From Urbifossiella sp046350095 (lineage in GTDB: Bacteria > Planctomycetota > Planctomycetia > Gemmatales > Gemmataceae), in the NCBI GenBank assembly GCA_046350095.1, contig JAXMBA010000005.1:186001-250000 (forward strand): DNA of 64,000 nt, given 5' to 3'. Numbering within the stretch: position 1 is the stretch's first letter; each line of letters starts with the position of its first letter. A program made the translations under genes and the position numbers. Of the stretch, positions 33,467 through 42,151 are shown in pieces. Below the pieces are notes generated by a model, which worked only from the letters and a program-made list of their open reading frames with translations, did no database searches and was not told the origin of the DNA.

Positions 33467-34183
33467 ATGATTCGCACCACGCTCGTGGTCGTCGGCTTGC
33501 TCGCGGCCGCCGCCCCCGCCGCGGCTCAAGAGGTCCGCTGGCGGACCGACTACGCCGCCGCCCGCAAGGACGCCGCCGCCGCCGGCAAGCCGCTGCTGCT
33601 GGACTTCGCCGCCGAGTGGTGCGGCCCGTGCAAGCGGATGGAAGCCACCACCTTCCGCACCCCCGCCGTCGTCGCCGCCGTCAGTGCCGCCGTCGTGCCC
33701 GTGCGGGTGGACGCCGACAAGGACGCGTGGCTCGTCAAGGCCGCCGGCATCCAGGCCTTCCCGACGCTCATTCTCGTCTCGCCCGAGGGGAAGGTGATCG
33801 CCCGCCGCGAGGGCTTCGCCGACGCCGCCCAGGTGACCGAGTTCCTCCGCCAGGCGCCGGCCGCGCGGCCCGCGGCGGTCCAGCCGGCGGTCGCGTTCCA
33901 GCCGGCGGCGGCCACGCCCGCGGCGGTGCAGCCGGCCGCCGCCGTGGTGCCGAGCCCGGCCGCCGAACTACTCGCCGCGGCGCGGGCCGACTTCGCCGCC
34001 GAGCGGTACCTGGCGTGCGTCGAGCGGTGCGACCGGATCAGCGGGATGCCCGCGGCGCCGGAAGCGGCCGAGGCGCGGCGACTGTCGGCCGCGATCACCG
34101 CCGACCCCCAGAAGTGGAAGCGCGTGCTGGACCAGCTCGAAGCGAACCTCGCCGCCGCCCGCCGCGGGCTGCCGTCGCCCTGA
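33467..34183 (+). CDS. Exported thioredoxin-fold protein
   Basis: 238 residues. A signal peptide (about 1-21) precedes a thioredoxin domain (about 25-130) with the active site WCGPC (Cys52 and Cys55) and the cis-Pro in FPTLILV. The motif LLLDFAAEWCGPCKRME is like DsbD-gamma and periplasmic thiol-disulfide reductases. A repetitive Ala/Pro/Val linker (VQPAVAFQPAAATPAAVQPA) joins it to a small helical C-terminal domain (about 165-235). The protein likely handles disulfides in the periplasm. GGAGG six bases before the ATG fixes the start. Confidence 0.85.
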   Translation: MIRTTLVVVGLLAAAAPAAAQEVRWRTDYAAARKDAAAAGKPLLLDFAAEWCGPCKRMEATTFRTPAVVAAVSAAVVPVRVDADKDAWLVKAAGIQAFPTLILVSPEGKVIARREGFADAAQVTEFLRQAPAARPAAVQPAVAFQPAAATPAAVQPAAAVVPSPAAELLAAARADFAAERYLACVERCDRISGMPAAPEAAEARRLSAAITADPQKWKRVLDQLEANLAAARRGLPSP

Positions 34184-34205
34184 CCTCGCGGGCGGACACC
34201 CCCGC

Positions 34206-34646
34206 CTACCGTCCCGCCCCCCCTTCCCCGAGCAGCCGCAGCGTGCGCGGGTCGGGCTCGCCGTCGAAGTACTTCGCCAGCAGGTGTTCGAACACCGACC
34301 CCGGCGGCGCCACCCGCGCGAACAGCGTCGCGCACGACCGCAACTTCAGGTCGTCCGGCGTACCGAACACGTCGAACGCCGTGCGTCCCGCGACGGCGAG
34401 CGCGGCTGACGCAATCTCCACCAGCCGCGGGCCGAGAACCGGGTGCGCGAGGTACGCCTCGGCTTCGGCGCGGCCGGACAGGCCGTACGTCCGGGCCGTG
34501 GGGCTGGAGCCGAGTCCGGCCAACTGCGGGAACACGTACCACATCCAGTGCGACTCCTTCCGCCCGGCACGGACCTCGGCCAGCGCGGCGGCGAAGTCGT
34601 GCTCCTGGGCGCGGACGAACCGGGCGAGGTCGTACGGGTCGGACAT
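34206..34646 (-). CDS. DUF1810 family protein
   Basis: 146 residues starting MSDPYDLARFVRAQEHDFAAALAEVRAGRKESHWMWYVFPQ. That opening, then YGLSGRAEAEAYLAHPVLGPRLVE and the C-terminal KYFDGEPDPRTLRLL, is the DUF1810 (calpastatin-like) family. Function is unknown; the proteins are small, soluble and helical. I chose the inner ATG at 34646 because the family begins there. It is convergent with the thioredoxin gene. Confidence 0.88.
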   Translation of the reverse strand: MSDPYDLARFVRAQEHDFAAALAEVRAGRKESHWMWYVFPQLAGLGSSPTARTYGLSGRAEAEAYLAHPVLGPRLVEIASAALAVAGRTAFDVFGTPDDLKLRSCATLFARVAPPGSVFEHLLAKYFDGEPDPRTLRLLGEGGAGR

Positions 34647-34728
34647 GGGGGCCTCCGGCTCGGGCGAGACCAGCTTACGGGTCGGCACGGGATTTCCATG
34701 CACCCGGGGGTACTACCGGAGAGTAGGA

Positions 34729-35007
34729 ATGGCGGGCGAGTACGGCGGCGCGGGCGGGGCGTGGCAGGTGAGCCGGGTCGAGTCGCCCGGCCGCCCGGTT
34801 ACGCCCGAAGACGTGTGGAACGCCGCCGTCCGCGCCGGCGCCGACCCGGCGCGGCTGGCGCTGTCGCTGTCGCACGTGCTGGGGGAGGTGAGTTACGACG
34901 AAATGGTCGCGGGTTGCGAATGCGAGCCGGCCGCGGTGCGGTACACGCTCACGACCGGCGAGGTGCTCGAGTACGACGCGGGGCTGGTCAACCCGTTCCG
35001 GCGGTAG
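34729..35007 (+). CDS. Small hypothetical protein
   Basis: 92 residues from the ATG at 34729. VTPEDVWNAAVRAGADPARLALSLSHVLGEVSYDEMVAG suggests a small helical domain, followed by a beta hairpin (AVRYTLTTGEVLEYDAG). No family is recognised. It meets the next gene end to end (stop codons at 35005-35007 and 35008-35010). Confidence 0.5.
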   Translation: MAGEYGGAGGAWQVSRVESPGRPVTPEDVWNAAVRAGADPARLALSLSHVLGEVSYDEMVAGCECEPAAVRYTLTTGEVLEYDAGLVNPFRR

Positions 35008-35403
35008 TCAGCGGTCGAACTGGTGGGCCAGGCGGCGGGAGTTGACGTCGAGGGCTTCGAGGATTTCGAGCACGGGGTCGAGTTCGATCTTCTCGTCACA
35101 CGCCCAGTGGATCACGTCCAGGTTTTCCTTCCCGCCCTTGAGCCGGTCGAGGATGTGGTTCAGGAGCGGCTGGCGGTCGCGGAAGGCCCGCTGGAGGAGG
35201 CCGTAGTCGCCGCGGTCGAGTTCGAGCCAGAAGCACGAGCCCTGCAGGTGCTCGACCCACCGCGCCCGCAGGTAGCCGTTCCAGTGCTCGCGCACCCACT
35301 GCCGGATGGCCGCCTCGCCCAGGTCGAACCCGGCCTGCTCGCTGGCGATCCACTTGTACCGGTTGGCTTCTTCCACGCAGTCGGCGTAGACACTCCGTCG
35401 CAT
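35008..35403 (-). CDS. Hypothetical protein with a DUF4032-like helical pattern
   Basis: 131 residues from the ATG at 35403 (MRRSVYADCVEEANRYKWIASEQAGFDLGEAAIRQWVREHWNGYLRARWVEHLQG). The sequence is helical, with many Trp, Arg and Glu, and no signal peptide. Similar short proteins, with a repeated 'W..EHW..Y.R..W.EHL.G' run, occur widely in planctomycetes, but I can give no function. A longer start at 35478 adds an unlikely leader. The name in the call describes appearance only. Confidence 0.5.
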   Translation of the reverse strand: MRRSVYADCVEEANRYKWIASEQAGFDLGEAAIRQWVREHWNGYLRARWVEHLQGSCFWLELDRGDYGLLQRAFRDRQPLLNHILDRLKGGKENLDVIHWACDEKIELDPVLEILEALDVNSRRLAHQFDR

Positions 35404-35601
35404 GAGCGGAACCCCCGGGGAGAGGTTTGCGGGGTCGGCCTCGGTCGGGCTGACGCAGCACGCCACCATGTTCCACACCTCGGACCGGGGAGAGCGGGCC
35501 TCGCCGCCGGTGGGGCCGGCGGCGCGGGTGGATCAACCAATTCTAGGGCGCCGCCGTCCGTGCGTGCAACATCGGTGGGAGCGTCCGGCGCACCGATCCG
35601 G

Positions 35602-36366
35602 CTATCGGGCCAGGTAGCCCCCGTCCACGAACAACGTCTGGCCGGTGACGTAGCTGCCGGCCTCGCTGCACAGCATCAGCACCGGGCCGACCAGCTCGCG
35701 CGGCTGGCCCCACCGGCCCAGCGCCGTGCGGTCGGCGAACGCCTGCTTCTCGGCGTCCGACAGCACGGACATCGGCATGTCCGTCAGGAACGGCCCCGGG
35801 GCCACGCAGTTCACCGTCACGCCGAACGGCCCCAGGTCCAGGGCGCTCGCCTTCGCCATGCCGATCAGCGCCGCCTTCGTCGCCGAGTAGACGTTCCGCC
35901 GCTCCTTCGACACCTGCCCCATGATGCTCGACAGGTGAACCACGCGGCCCCACCGCCGTTCCTTCATCTGCGGGACGAGGGCACGCGTCAGGGCCATGCA
36001 CGACGACAGGTTCACCTCGACGACGCGGTCCCAGGTGGCGTCGTCGACGGCGTCGATGGCCTGGGGGGCGTTCATGCCGGCGTTGTTGACCAGAATGTCC
36101 ACCCGGCCGAACTTCGCCAGCGCCGCCTTCGCCAACGCGTCGGCGTCGCTCCGGACCGACATATCAGCGACGAAGTAGGCACCCTGTTGGTTGGTGCCGG
36201 CGAGGATCTCGTCGAGCGCGGCCCGGAGTTCGTCCTGGTGCCGACTGGCGATGACGACGTCGGCCCCGGCCTCGGCGAAGCCGCGGGCCATCGCCTTGCC
36301 CAGACCCTTGTTGCCGCCGGTGACCAGCGCGACGCGGCCGGTCAGATCGTAAAGGCCGACCGGCAT
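35602..36366 (-). CDS. Short-chain dehydrogenase/reductase
   Basis: About 254 residues. GRVALVTGGNKGLGKAMARGFAEAGADVVIASR is the NAD(P)-binding TGxxxGxG motif; LVNNAGMN, VVHLSSIMGQ and YSATKAALIGMAKASALDL give NNAG, the catalytic Ser and the Tyr-x3-Lys. The end, GSYVTGQTLFVDGG, is also typical. The overall pattern resembles gluconate 5-dehydrogenase and 3-oxoacyl-ACP reductase-like enzymes; the substrate is open. The start is placed at MPVGLYDLTGR; an ATG 12 codons upstream is possible. A Rex-like palindrome lies 62 nt upstream, which would suit an NAD(H)-linked enzyme. Confidence 0.82.
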   Translation of the reverse strand: MPVGLYDLTGRVALVTGGNKGLGKAMARGFAEAGADVVIASRHQDELRAALDEILAGTNQQGAYFVADMSVRSDADALAKAALAKFGRVDILVNNAGMNAPQAIDAVDDATWDRVVEVNLSSCMALTRALVPQMKERRWGRVVHLSSIMGQVSKERRNVYSATKAALIGMAKASALDLGPFGVTVNCVAPGPFLTDMPMSVLSDAEKQAFADRTALGRWGQPRELVGPVLMLCSEAGSYVTGQTLFVDGGYLAR

Positions 36367-36427
36367 TGGGAGAGGGCTCCGACTCACGGGGGATTCCGTC
36401 ATCATGATCGGGTGCGAAGTCGGGTGC

Positions 36428-36445
36428 AAGTGAAAAACTTCACGA
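36428..36445. promoter_or_regulatory. Second Rex-like palindrome, upstream of the SDR gene
   Basis: AAGTGAAAAACTTCACGA contains GTGAA-N4-TTCAC, the same core as 950-967. On the minus strand both sites are preceded by GAGTT and share the pattern GTGAARTTTTTCAC. It lies between the divergent SDR gene and the lipocalin-like gene. Confidence 0.45.
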
Positions 36446-36567
36446 ACTCATTCCCTCGTTCCCTTCCGACCACTACCCGGGATCTCAGCGCCCCGGACCG
36501 GAGTAAAATGGACATGCGGGTCGCCTTTACTGAATTCGGACACCGCACCTCGAAGGGAGTGAGAGCG

Positions 36568-36978
36568 ATGCAACGGTCCATCACCAGTCGTGTCGTGGTC
36601 GTCGTACTCGGGGTCCTGTTCGCCGCCGCCACGGCCGCGTCGGTCCCGGAGGTCTACGGCCAGGACACCAAGCCGAAGCAGCCGGACGCCCCGAAGAAGG
36701 ACGAGCCCTCCCTCAAGGGCACGTGGAAGGGCGAGGTCCTCCTGGCCACCACGAAGTGGAAGGTCGCCAGCACCTTCCGGGACGACGGCACCTACAAGAC
36801 CGTGATGACCTACGCCAACCGCGTGATGGCCGACACGGGGACGTACAAGTACGTCGACGGCATCCTGACGACGGAGCCCGAGGGCGGCGTCATCGGCACT
36901 TTCACGGTCACGTTCGACAACAAGGACACGATGAAGCTCAAGGGGAACGGGTTCTCGATCACGTTCAAACGGGAGTAG
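36568..36978 (+). CDS. Small secreted beta-sheet (lipocalin-like) protein
   Basis: 136 residues from the ATG at 36568. A signal peptide (about 1-31, VVVVVLGVLFAAATAASVPEVYGQ) is followed by a short charged linker (TKPKQPDAPKKDEP) and about 85 residues of beta strands: LKGTWKGEVLLATTKWKVASTF, DDGTYKTVMT and TVTFDNKDTMKLKGNGFSITF. The pattern is that of small lipocalin-like domains such as TIGR03066/03067 in planctomycetes. GAAGGGAG lies upstream. Function is unknown. Confidence 0.65.
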   Translation: MQRSITSRVVVVVLGVLFAAATAASVPEVYGQDTKPKQPDAPKKDEPSLKGTWKGEVLLATTKWKVASTFRDDGTYKTVMTYANRVMADTGTYKYVDGILTTEPEGGVIGTFTVTFDNKDTMKLKGNGFSITFKRE

Positions 36979-36993
36979 CCCACCTGCGGGGGC

Positions 36994-37905
36994 TCACGGT
37001 ACGGTGACGGAAACCTGCCCCTCGCGCCGCAGCCGCGGCAGCAGCCCGGCACGGAAGTCGTCGGCGTAGGCGTCGCGCACGTCTTCGACGCACCGCTCGA
37101 ACGCCGCCGGGGTGCCCGGCGTGCGCGCCGAAACGCGGATCAGGTGGTACCCCACCGGCGTCTCCACCACCGGGCTCAGCTCGCCGACCTTGAGGGAAAA
37201 CGCCGCCTTGGCGAACGCCTCGTCCTGGAGGCCGCCCTTGCGCGGCACCGGCCCCAGGTCGCCGCCGCGGGCGGCGCTGGGGCACTGCGAGTGCTTCCGC
37301 GCCGCGGCCGCGAAGTCGAGCCGGCCGGCCGCGATCTCGGCGCGAATCGCTTCCAGCCGCTCGCGGGTCCGTTCCCGCTCCACCGGCGTCCCCTGCGGCC
37401 GCAGCAGGATATGCGCCGCCTGCACCTCGACGCCGTCGAAGTGCTCGCGGTTCGTCTCGAAGTATTTTTGCAGCTCCGTCGGCGGGACGTGCTGGCGGAC
37501 GTAGGCCTGCATGGCGATCAGGTCGGCCCACGTCTCGCGGAGGGCGGCCTCGGTCTGGCCGGTCTGGCGGGCGTAGCCGGCGAGCGTCTGGCCTTTCACC
37601 TTCAGGCTGTCGGCGAACGCGGCGAGCTGGCGGTCTACCTCGGCGGGGTCGACCTTCGGGCCGTTGGCGCGGAGGAACTGCCGCACCAGCAGGTCATCGA
37701 CGAGGTCGTTGGCGACTTCGGTGCGGAGCGCCTTTAGCTGCGACGCGGTGAGCGGCGCCCCGGGGAAGCGGGCGCGGATGAACGTGTCCACCTGTTCGAG
37801 CGTGACCTTCTCGCCGTTGACGGTGGCGACGGTAGTCGATGGCGGCGGTTGCGCCACCGCAGCCCCCGCGGCGAGGACGACCCCGACGAGCGCGACGCGA
37901 GCCAT
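36994..37905 (-). CDS. Periplasmic parvulin-type peptidyl-prolyl isomerase (SurA/PrsA-like)
   Basis: 303 residues from the ATG at 37905, with a GGGGG ribosome site. A signal peptide (about 1-18) is followed by an N-terminal chaperone region (VATVNGEKVTLEQVDTFIRARFPG, about 25-150) and one parvulin domain (about 160-265): VQAAHILLRPQGT, SQCPSAARGGDLGPVPRKGGLQDEAFAKAAFSLKVGELSPVVETPVGYHLIRV. That is the architecture of SurA and PrsA, which help fold exported proteins. Catalytic His residues of the parvulin core are in place. It converges with the lipocalin-like gene. Confidence 0.87.
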   Translation of the reverse strand: MARVALVGVVLAAGAAVAQPPPSTTVATVNGEKVTLEQVDTFIRARFPGAPLTASQLKALRTEVANDLVDDLLVRQFLRANGPKVDPAEVDRQLAAFADSLKVKGQTLAGYARQTGQTEAALRETWADLIAMQAYVRQHVPPTELQKYFETNREHFDGVEVQAAHILLRPQGTPVERERTRERLEAIRAEIAAGRLDFAAAARKHSQCPSAARGGDLGPVPRKGGLQDEAFAKAAFSLKVGELSPVVETPVGYHLIRVSARTPGTPAAFERCVEDVRDAYADDFRAGLLPRLRREGQVSVTVP

Positions 37906-38218
37906 GCCGTACCCCCTGCCGGTTCGGCGGGGGAATAGCACAGCCCGGCGGGCGGGGCAAGACGGAGCCGCGGATGGGTGCGCCTGCGGGTTGTGCCGGT
38001 GAGCCGTTAGGCCGGGGCGCAAGCCCCGTCCGGCTCCACAACCCCGACGGGGCTTACGCCCCGGCCTAACGGCTCGGCCGAATCCCCTAGCCACACCAGC
38101 GGACCGACCCGACGGAATCCCGTGGCGGCATCCCGCGGCGGCCGGTACGCTCCAGCGGCGGAGTCCGTGTCCCGACGCGGCGAATCCGCCAAACATTGTT
38201 CTGCCATCGGAGCCGCTA
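37906..38218. other. 313-bp divergent spacer with a long inverted repeat
   Basis: Holds the 30-bp-arm inverted repeat at 38001-38075. The remainder is GC-rich; I see no other gene, and no promoter close to consensus for either flanking gene. Confidence 0.55.
38001..38075. repeat. Inverted repeat, 30-bp arms
   Basis: Arms 38001-38030 and 38046-38075 pair with a single mismatch around a 15-base centre. Each arm contains the smaller palindrome GGGGCGCAAGCCCC or its variant. It sits between divergent genes and so is not a simple terminator. Confidence 0.78.
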
Positions 38219-38719
38219 ATGGTCGAGACGCTTGTGGTGCGGCTGGACCGCTGGCTGGCATCGAACCGGCCGGACTACTACGCGCACCTCCTGCCCGGCA
38301 CAACCGACGCCCAGTTGGATGCGTTCGAGGCTCGATTCTCGCTCACGCTGCCGGACACGTTTCGCCTGCTCTATCGATGGCGGAACGGGCACAATCAGCT
38401 TCGGTCGGAGTCCCTGGTGCACAACCTGATGTTCTCGTCGCTGGAGGACATCGACCAGGCCAAGGAGCTGATGGACGGGATGATCGGGACCGACTTCGAG
38501 AACCCGCGATGGTGGCGGCGAAGTTGGGTGCCGTTCCTGGAGAACGGCGCCGGGGATCATCTTTGTGTGGACCTGACGGCCGAGGACGGGGGCACTCCCG
38601 GCCAAGTCCTCATGTTCTACCACGATTGGGAGAAACGACCGATCCGATCCCCCAGTCTCGAAACGTGGCTGTCAGAACTCGTCGCTTCGATGGAGGATGG
38701 CTCGCTGGAGTTGGCGTAG
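38219..38719 (+). CDS. SMI1/KNR4 family protein
   Basis: 166 residues. LLPGTTDAQLDAFEARFSLTLPDTFRLLYRWRNGHNQ is the SMI1/KNR4 signature (acidic-helix then LPDxFRxLYxWRNG), followed by SWVPFLENGAGDHLCVDLTAEDGGTPGQVLMFYHD, the second conserved block. In bacteria the family is often the immunity protein of polymorphic toxins, but also occurs alone as here. No toxin gene is adjacent. Cytoplasmic. GC is slightly lower than its surroundings, consistent with an accessory origin. Confidence 0.87.
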   Translation: MVETLVVRLDRWLASNRPDYYAHLLPGTTDAQLDAFEARFSLTLPDTFRLLYRWRNGHNQLRSESLVHNLMFSSLEDIDQAKELMDGMIGTDFENPRWWRRSWVPFLENGAGDHLCVDLTAEDGGTPGQVLMFYHDWEKRPIRSPSLETWLSELVASMEDGSLELA

Positions 38720-38737
38720 GTGATCGGGCCTAACGAA

Positions 38738-38774
38738 CGAGAGCCCGGGGACGGCGGCCGTCCCCGGGCTCTCG
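38738..38774 (-). terminator. Hairpin between SMI1 and glnN ends
   Basis: Perfect 17-bp stem (38738-38754 with 38758-38774) and a 3-base loop. On the minus strand it is followed by TTCGTT, so it can serve glnN; it may act in both directions. Confidence 0.75.
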
Positions 38775-38799
38775 CGCGACATCAGATCACCGAGCCGAC

Positions 38800-40983
38800 T
38801 CACTTGATGAACAGCATCTCGCGGTACGTCGGCAGCGGCCACAGGTCGTCGGCCACCATCGTCTCCAGCTTGTCGCCGAAGGTGCGGAGCTCGGCCATCT
38901 TCGGGATCACGCTCTCCTTCATGTACTTCGCGTGGGCGTAGGCGTCGCCCTCGGCGTGGTGGCCGGCCGCGTCGTCCAGCGCCTTCGTCGCCGCCTGGAA
39001 CTTCGACAGCACGCCGGTCAGGTCCTTCAGGTGCTCCACCTGCGCGGCGTTGTCCACGCCCGCCGCCTTCGTCGCGTTCACCGCCGCCGCCACCTCGGCC
39101 TGGTACCGCAGCGCCGCCGGCAGGATCATCGTCTTGGCCATCATCACCATCATGTTGGCCTCGATGGCGACCTCCTTCACGTACTTCTCGGCGTAGATGA
39201 AGTACCGGCTCTGCAGCTCGCGCTCGGTCAGCACCTTGTACTTCCCGAACAGCTCGACCGAGTCCTTGCGGATCAGCACCGGGAAGGCGTCGGTCGAGCT
39301 CTTGAGGTTCGGCAGGCCGCGCTTCTCGGCCTCCTTGTGCCACTCCTCCGAGTACCCGTCGCCGTTGAAGATGACCTTCTTGCTCTCCTTCAGGATCGGC
39401 GGCAGCAGCTCCTGGATCGCCTTGTTCAGGTCCTTGCCGCCCTTCGTGGCCTTCTCCAGCTCGGTGGCGATGTAGTCGAGCGACTCGGCCACGATCGTGT
39501 TCAGCACCACGTTCGGCCCGCCGATCGAGAAGAACGAGCCGACGGCGCGGAACTCGAACTTGTTGCCGGTGAACGCGAACGGGCTGGTGCGGTTGCGGTC
39601 GCCGGCGTCGCGCGGCAGCTTCGGCAGGATGCTGACGCCCACCTCCATGAACCCGCCCTGCTTCGTGCTCTTCAGGTCGCTCCGCTCCAGCTGGTCCATC
39701 ACGTCCTGGAGCTGGTCGCCCAGGAAGATGCTGATGATCGCCGGCGGGGCCTCGTTCGCCCCGAGGCGGTGGTCGTTGCCCGCGCTCGCCACGCTGACGC
39801 GGAGCAGCTCGGGGTACTTGGCCACGGCGCGGATGACGGCGACACAGTAGACGAGGAACTGCGCGTTGTCGTGCGGGTTGTCGCCGGGGTTCAGCAGGTT
39901 CTCGCCGGTGTCGGTGGACATGCTCCAGTTGTTGTGCTTGCCGCTGCCGTTGATCCCGGCGAACGGCTTCTCGTGGAGCAGGCAGGCCAGGCCGTACTTC
40001 TCCGCGGTGCGGCGGATCACGTCCATCGTCAGCTGGTTGTGGTCGGTCGCGAGGTTCGAGTCCTCGAAGATCGGGGCGATCTCGTACTGGCTCGGGGCCA
40101 CCTCGTTGTGCCGCGTCTTGACCGGCACGCCGAGCTTGAACAGCTCGGCCTCGCAGTCGGCCATGCACGCCAGCACCCGCTCCGGGATGGTGCCGAAGTA
40201 CTGGTCCTCGAGCTCCTGGCCCTTCGGCGGCTTGGCGCCGAACACGGTGCGGCCGCAGTTGAGCAGGTCGGGGCGGGAGTACAGGAAGTTCTTGTCGATC
40301 AGGAAGTACTCCTGCTCCGGGCCGACGGTCGTGAAGACCTTCTTGACCTCGGTGTTCCCGAACAGCTTCAGGATGCGCAGCGCCTGGACGCTCAGCGCCT
40401 CCATCGACCGCAGCAGCGGCGTCTTCTTGTCGAGCGCCTCACCCGTCCACGACACGAACACGGTCGGGATGACGAGGGTGGCGCCGTTGGGCGCCTCGCG
40501 GATGTACGCCGGGCTGGTGGGGTCCCAGCCGGTGTACCCGCGGGCCTCGAACGTGGCGCGGATGCCGCCGCTGGGGAACGAGCTCGCGTCGGGCTCGCCC
40601 TTGACGAGCTCCTTGCCGCTGAACTCGGCCAGCGCCGAGCCGGTGCCGGTCGGGCTGAGGAAGCTGTCGTGTTTCTCGGCCGTGAGGCCGGTCATCGGCT
40701 GGAACAGGTGGGTGTAGTGGGTGGCGCCGTGCTCCAGCGCCCAGTCCTTCATCGCGCTCGCGACGGCGTCGGCGACGGCCGGGTCGGTGAGCTGGGCGCC
40801 TTTCTTGATGGTGTTCTGCAGCGCCTTGAACACCGGCTTGGGCAGCCGGGCCTTCTGCACCTCCTCGCTGAACACGTTGACGCCGAACAGGTCCTTCAGC
40901 TGGTTGGTGCGGAAGTCCAGTTGGTTGAGGTCGTACTCGGTGTTGGCGATCGCGTCGATGGCCTTCTGGCGAGCGGTTCCCAT
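38800..40983 (-). CDS. glnN: Glutamine synthetase type III
   Basis: 727 residues, the length of GSIII (about 700-730, against 450 for GSI). It makes glutamine from glutamate, ammonia and ATP in the cytoplasm. FLSPTGTGSALAEFSGKELVKGEPDASSFPSGG near the N-terminus is specific for GSIII. VGPEQEYFLID carries metal-binding Glu residues, RHNEVAPSQYEIAPIFE another, and EKPFAGINGSGKHNNWSMSTD the ATP/ammonia site; NRTSPFAFTGNKFEFRAVGS completes the active site. The ATG at 40983 gives MGTARQKAIDAIANTEYD. The gene stands alone, with a terminator after it. Confidence 0.95.
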   Translation of the reverse strand: MGTARQKAIDAIANTEYDLNQLDFRTNQLKDLFGVNVFSEEVQKARLPKPVFKALQNTIKKGAQLTDPAVADAVASAMKDWALEHGATHYTHLFQPMTGLTAEKHDSFLSPTGTGSALAEFSGKELVKGEPDASSFPSGGIRATFEARGYTGWDPTSPAYIREAPNGATLVIPTVFVSWTGEALDKKTPLLRSMEALSVQALRILKLFGNTEVKKVFTTVGPEQEYFLIDKNFLYSRPDLLNCGRTVFGAKPPKGQELEDQYFGTIPERVLACMADCEAELFKLGVPVKTRHNEVAPSQYEIAPIFEDSNLATDHNQLTMDVIRRTAEKYGLACLLHEKPFAGINGSGKHNNWSMSTDTGENLLNPGDNPHDNAQFLVYCVAVIRAVAKYPELLRVSVASAGNDHRLGANEAPPAIISIFLGDQLQDVMDQLERSDLKSTKQGGFMEVGVSILPKLPRDAGDRNRTSPFAFTGNKFEFRAVGSFFSIGGPNVVLNTIVAESLDYIATELEKATKGGKDLNKAIQELLPPILKESKKVIFNGDGYSEEWHKEAEKRGLPNLKSSTDAFPVLIRKDSVELFGKYKVLTERELQSRYFIYAEKYVKEVAIEANMMVMMAKTMILPAALRYQAEVAAAVNATKAAGVDNAAQVEHLKDLTGVLSKFQAATKALDDAAGHHAEGDAYAHAKYMKESVIPKMAELRTFGDKLETMVADDLWPLPTYREMLFIK

Positions 40984-41163
40984 CGGTCGGAGACTCCTCG
41001 GGCGCGAGAGCGAAACGGGGGGTGTGGAACGAGGCCCGGGGGGGCGTAACCGGCCCACGACCGCCGCGGAGGCGGGGCCGGTTGGGCTGGTGGGGGAGAG
41101 GCTCTTGTCGTTATAACCGCCGGCCGAGCGGCGGCAAGGAGAAACCGCAACGGAGGCCACGAC

Positions 41164-42024
41164 ATGCGACGGATCGCCGTCATCAACCAGAAGGGCGGCG
41201 TCGGCAAGACGACCACCACCGTGAACCTCGCCGCCGCGCTGGCGGCCGCCGGCAAGCGGGTGTGCGTCCTCGACCTCGACCCGCAGGCCCACGCCAGCAC
41301 GCACCTCGGCTTCGAGCCCGACGGCAAGGCGCCGTCGCTGTACGACGTGCTGGTGGCGAACACCCCGATGGCGGCGGTGCGCCGCGAGGTCGAGCCGAAC
41401 CTGACGCTGTGCCCGTCGGACATCAACCTGGCGGCGGCGGAGGTGGAACTGGCCGGCGTCGTCGGCCGCGAGGTGCTGCTGCGCGAGGCGCTGGCCGCGG
41501 ACGGCACCGCCTTCGACTACCTGCTGATGGACTGCGGCCCGTCGCTCGGCGTGCTGACGCTCAACGCCCTGGCCGCGGCCGACGAGGTGTTCATCCCCCT
41601 GCAGCCGCACTTCTTCGCCCTGCACGGCCTGAGCAAGCTCCTCGAAACGACGGCGCTCGTCGCCCGCCGCATCAACCCCGCCGTGAAGGTGAGCGGCATC
41701 GTCATCTGCCTGTACGACGCGGCGACGAAGCTCGCGCAGGAGGTGGTGGGCGACCTGACGGCGTTCCTCGACCAGAGCCGCGCCGCGAACGTGCCGTGGG
41801 CGGCGGCGAAGGTGTTCGACACGAAGGTGCGGCGGAACGTGAAGCTGGCCGAGTGCCCGAGCCACGGGAAGTCGATCTTCGCGTACGCGCCGCGGAGCCC
41901 CGGCGCCGCCGACTACGCGGCGCTGGCGAACGAGGTGCTGGGCGTGGCGCCGCCGGTGGTGCTGGGGCCGCTGAAGGTGACCGACCCGATCGAGGCGCGG
42001 ATGGCGGGCGCGGCGGTGGCGTAG
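41164..42024 (+). CDS. ParA/Soj-family ATPase (no parB adjacent)
   Basis: 286 residues. The deviant Walker A motif KGGVGKTT lies at 10-17 after RRIAVINQ; VCVLDLDPQAHAS is Walker A', and DYLLMDCGPSLGVLTLNAL Walker B. These are the marks of ParA/MinD ATPases that partition DNA or position protein complexes. There is no parB-like gene and no parS-like repeat nearby, so it may be an orphan ParA serving another cargo. Length is normal for the Soj type, without an N-terminal HTH. Confidence 0.87.
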   Translation: MRRIAVINQKGGVGKTTTTVNLAAALAAAGKRVCVLDLDPQAHASTHLGFEPDGKAPSLYDVLVANTPMAAVRREVEPNLTLCPSDINLAAAEVELAGVVGREVLLREALAADGTAFDYLLMDCGPSLGVLTLNALAAADEVFIPLQPHFFALHGLSKLLETTALVARRINPAVKVSGIVICLYDAATKLAQEVVGDLTAFLDQSRAANVPWAAAKVFDTKVRRNVKLAECPSHGKSIFAYAPRSPGAADYAALANEVLGVAPPVVLGPLKVTDPIEARMAGAAVA

Positions 42025-42033
42025 AACAACGGC

Positions 42034-42146
42034 AATTTTTGACGGGATGAACAGGAAAAGACAGGATGGAAAACAAAGACCGAATTTAATTCGACATTAG
42101 TCTTTGTTTTCCATCCTGTCTTTTCCTGTTCATCCCGTCAAAAATT
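42034..42146. repeat. Perfect inverted repeat, 47-bp arms, between convergent genes
   Basis: Arms 42034-42080 and 42100-42146 are fully complementary, with a 19-base AT-rich centre. The outer ends are AATTTTTGACGGG / CCCGTCAAAAATT, so either strand would give a hairpin followed by U-rich RNA. It fits between the parA and PQQ-protein stop codons and is a close relative of 62054-62165. Confidence 0.85.
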
Positions 42147-42151
42147 CTTCG

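Noticed and set aside
38219..38719. A polymorphic toxin-immunity locus, because SMI1 proteins are often immunity factors
   Set aside because: No toxin or secretion-linked gene is adjacent; the gene lies alone between a parvulin and glnN.
41164..42024. A plasmid or chromosome partition locus around the ParA gene
   Set aside because: No parB, no clustered parS-like repeats, no replication gene, and the palindromes nearby are shared with distant spacers.
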